Positions 6,652 through 6,678 of a stretch of DNA of 6,678 bases are shown piece after piece. This DNA is from an uncultured Slackia sp. (lineage in GTDB: Bacteria > Actinomycetota > Coriobacteriia > Coriobacteriales > Eggerthellaceae). Position 1 is the stretch's first letter; every line of letters begins with the position of its first letter. A program made the position numbers and the translations under genes. The stretch lies in contig USEZ01000106.1 of the NCBI GenBank assembly GCA_900553775.1, positions 1-6,678 on the forward strand. The letters are read 5' to 3'. The notes under the pieces were generated by a model, which made no database searches, was not told the origin of the DNA, and saw only the letters and a program-made list of their open reading frames with translations.

Positions 6652-6678
6652 ATGGCTAAAATCGTTAACTCCTGGAAC
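6652..6678 (+). CDS. N-terminus of probable amidinotransferase-family enzyme, truncated by window edge
   Basis: Only nine residues are in the window: MAKIVNSWN. The ATG at 6652 has AAAGGA ten bases upstream and a promoter plus structured leader ahead of it, so a gene surely starts here. The peptide fits the start of glycine/inosamine amidinotransferases, which typically open with V-N/S-S-x-N-E-W-D-P-L just after the initiator. Enzymes of that family move the amidino group of arginine to glycine or another amine, giving ornithine and a guanidino compound, and share the pentein fold with DDAH. The divergent ddaH makes this reading more likely. Nine residues cannot prove it; another guanidino-modifying enzyme or an unrelated protein remains possible. 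Confidence 0.5.

Overview
The window is GC-rich, intact and gene-dense. It looks like a chromosomal segment of a gut Actinomycetota of the class Coriobacteriia, most likely Eggerthellaceae. That placement rests on strong G/C third-position bias, the style of the small surface proteins and a helicase with a long basic tail; it is inference, because there is no rRNA or marker gene here to fix it. No transposase, integrase, phage gene, tRNA or CRISPR array is visible.

Layout. Bases 1-863 (minus strand) hold a membrane-anchored protein of unknown function. Its stop overlaps the start of a second, partial membrane protein that runs off the left edge. Bases 864-1396 are non-coding, with an AT-only island at about 1135-1200 and a textbook terminator at 1315-1354. 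Bases 1397-3346 (minus) encode a RhlE-type DEAD-box RNA helicase with a roughly 250-residue Lys/Gly/Arg-rich tail. Its only well-placed start codon appears to be ATC. Bases 3347-3860 are its long upstream region, with local RNA structure. A palindromic operator/promoter at 3866-3886 then precedes a plus-strand pair: a YhfC-family intramembrane protease (3908-4627) and a DUF3887-type lipoprotein (4694-5137), closed by a probable terminator. Bases 5323-6099 (minus) encode a very clear dimethylarginine dimethylaminohydrolase (ddaH) with its own terminator. A 552-bp divergent region separates it from a plus-strand gene that begins at 6652. Only nine residues of that gene are in the window, but they fit the N-terminus of the glycine/inosamine amidinotransferase family.

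How the parts fit. The right-hand third looks like a guanidino-compound locus. ddaH hydrolyses methylated arginines to citrulline, and the divergent gene is probably a second guanidino-modifying enzyme. The most unusual object is the leader of that second gene. A good sigma-70-type promoter (6478-6506) is followed by about 138 nt that fold into three consecutive strong hairpins (48, 30 and 21 nt) ending directly at the ribosome-binding site. I do not recognise this as a known riboswitch class. The stem of the second hairpin contains a TTGCAT/ATGCAA inverted pair that also occurs in the ddaH upstream region, so a shared DNA operator is a competing explanation. The YhfC-DUF3887 pair is probably a small envelope-related operon under one local repressor. 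The helicase is a housekeeping or cold-adaptation gene with possible translational control.
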